A stretch of DNA of 55,085 bases from Planctomycetota bacterium (GTDB taxonomy: Bacteria > Planctomycetota > Planctomycetia > Gemmatales > Gemmataceae): NCBI GenBank assembly GCA_021807595.1, contig JAKBCS010000015.1, positions 1 to 55,085 on the forward strand, given 5' to 3'. Below are positions 54,702-55,085 of the stretch, one piece after another; positions within the stretch are counted from its first letter, which is position 1, and each line of letters opens with the position of its first letter. Position numbers and translations under genes: made by a program. The notes under the pieces were generated by a model, which searched no databases, was not told the origin of the DNA, and was given only the letters and a program-made list of their open reading frames with translations.

Positions 54702-55041
54702 AACGGCAGTTCATCGCTAAGTCCTTTCAGAGGATTATTGTCTCCGAAAGTCTTTTGTAGAAAACAAGTTAGCGCTGGCAAAGAAAGGCACAGAGTAGAA
54801 GTAAAAAGTGAGCGATCAATTATCGGATCGCAACGACCCTGGGATACATCAACCCGGCCATCAGAATCGAGGAGGCCGTCGCGGACATGCCGGTACCGGA
54901 AGCACTGAAACAGGAGAAGAAACATGCCGAACGGCAAGTCACGACGATGAAAGCTCAAGCATCCTCGGAGGACGGTGGATCGAGAAGAAGCTCGGTGGTT
55001 GGTTTTTGGTAGGTCGGCGAGGGCGAATCGCCGTAAGTCAA
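54702..55041. other. Region between the transposase remnant and tRNA-Lys
   Basis: No gene is recognisable. On the plus strand 54812-54970 is open after a TGA and reads YRIATTLGYINPAIRIEEAV then DMPVPEALKQEKKHAERQVT, a helical charged peptide without start signals. It could be another remnant. Confidence 0.4.
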
Positions 55042-55085
55042 TGCCCCCTGTCGGAGTCGAACCGACAACCTACTGATTAAGAGTC
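55042..55085 (-). tRNA. tRNA-Lys (anticodon CTT), partial at window edge
   Basis: Read on the minus strand, the anticodon-arm sequence GACTCTTAATC is followed by a variable region, the T-arm GTCGG-TTCGACT-CCGAC and the 3' acceptor strand AGGGGGC with discriminator A at 55042. The anticodon CTT specifies lysine. The 5' half lies beyond the window, and CCA is not encoded. It is a likely integration-prone site next to the transposase remnant. Confidence 0.9.

Overview
The window looks like chromosomal DNA of a planctomycete, most likely of the Gemmata/Gemmataceae type. The pointers are a PVC-type CxxCH cytochrome with a beta-propeller, two surface proteins that carry the short N-terminal LExRxxPS signature, a tetrahydromethanopterin-linked C1 enzyme, TPR-sulfotransferase and large glycine-rich beta-helix proteins, a decayed planctomycete-style ECF sigma factor, and G+C-rich codons with loosely packed, mixed-strand genes. 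No phage, plasmid or CRISPR locus is visible.

Layout. 0-2 kb: the end of a BNR-repeat protein, a DoxX-like membrane protein and a MoaD/ThiS-like protein with a free GG tail. Opposite them lies a membrane-anchored thioredoxin-fold protein whose active site reads Trp-UGA-Gly-Val-Cys, with a good SECIS-like hairpin, so it is a strong selenoprotein candidate. 2-7 kb: an SDR oxidoreductase, proS, a GNAT acetyltransferase and a GlgM-type glycosyltransferase. 7-14.5 kb: a GT39 membrane glycosyltransferase, a D-aminoacylase-like amidohydrolase, a phospholipase-D lipoprotein and a duplicated ABC-2 permease. 14.5-18.4 kb: ispH, then tal-cbiX-metF on the minus strand. 18.8-26.2 kb: the PVC cytochrome, small membrane or secreted proteins of unknown function, and a TPR-sulfotransferase. 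26.2-35.6 kb: a 1704-residue beta-helix surface protein, a CNNM/CorC-type transporter, an outer-membrane barrel-like protein and an SdrD-B-like surface protein. 35.9-42.4 kb: a COG0523 GTPase, ppk1, a creatininase-family enzyme, a DHH phosphoesterase and a membrane protein with a c-type heme motif. 42.5-43.2 kb: two decayed genes (transposase and ECF sigma). 43.1-50.7 kb, all minus strand: mtdB, an HpaI-type aldolase, and the operon glgE-maltokinase-glgB. 51-54.1 kb: a fused CBM9, sugar-dehydrogenase and diheme protein. 54.1-55.1 kb: an IS701-like remnant and the 3' half of a tRNA-Lys(CTT).

How the genes work together. GlgM (5.4-6.6 kb), maltokinase, GlgE and GlgB together make up most of the GlgE route to alpha-glucan through maltose-1-phosphate; trehalose synthase is not in the window. 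The metF, mtdB and tal genes are pieces of C1 and pentose metabolism. Many products are exported or membrane-bound.

The intergenic DNA holds several small palindromic repeat families. One copy of one family supplies the stop codon of the acetyltransferase, and a related element is translated in frame inside the cytochrome gene. The most interesting single observation is the putative selenoprotein at 1079-1858.
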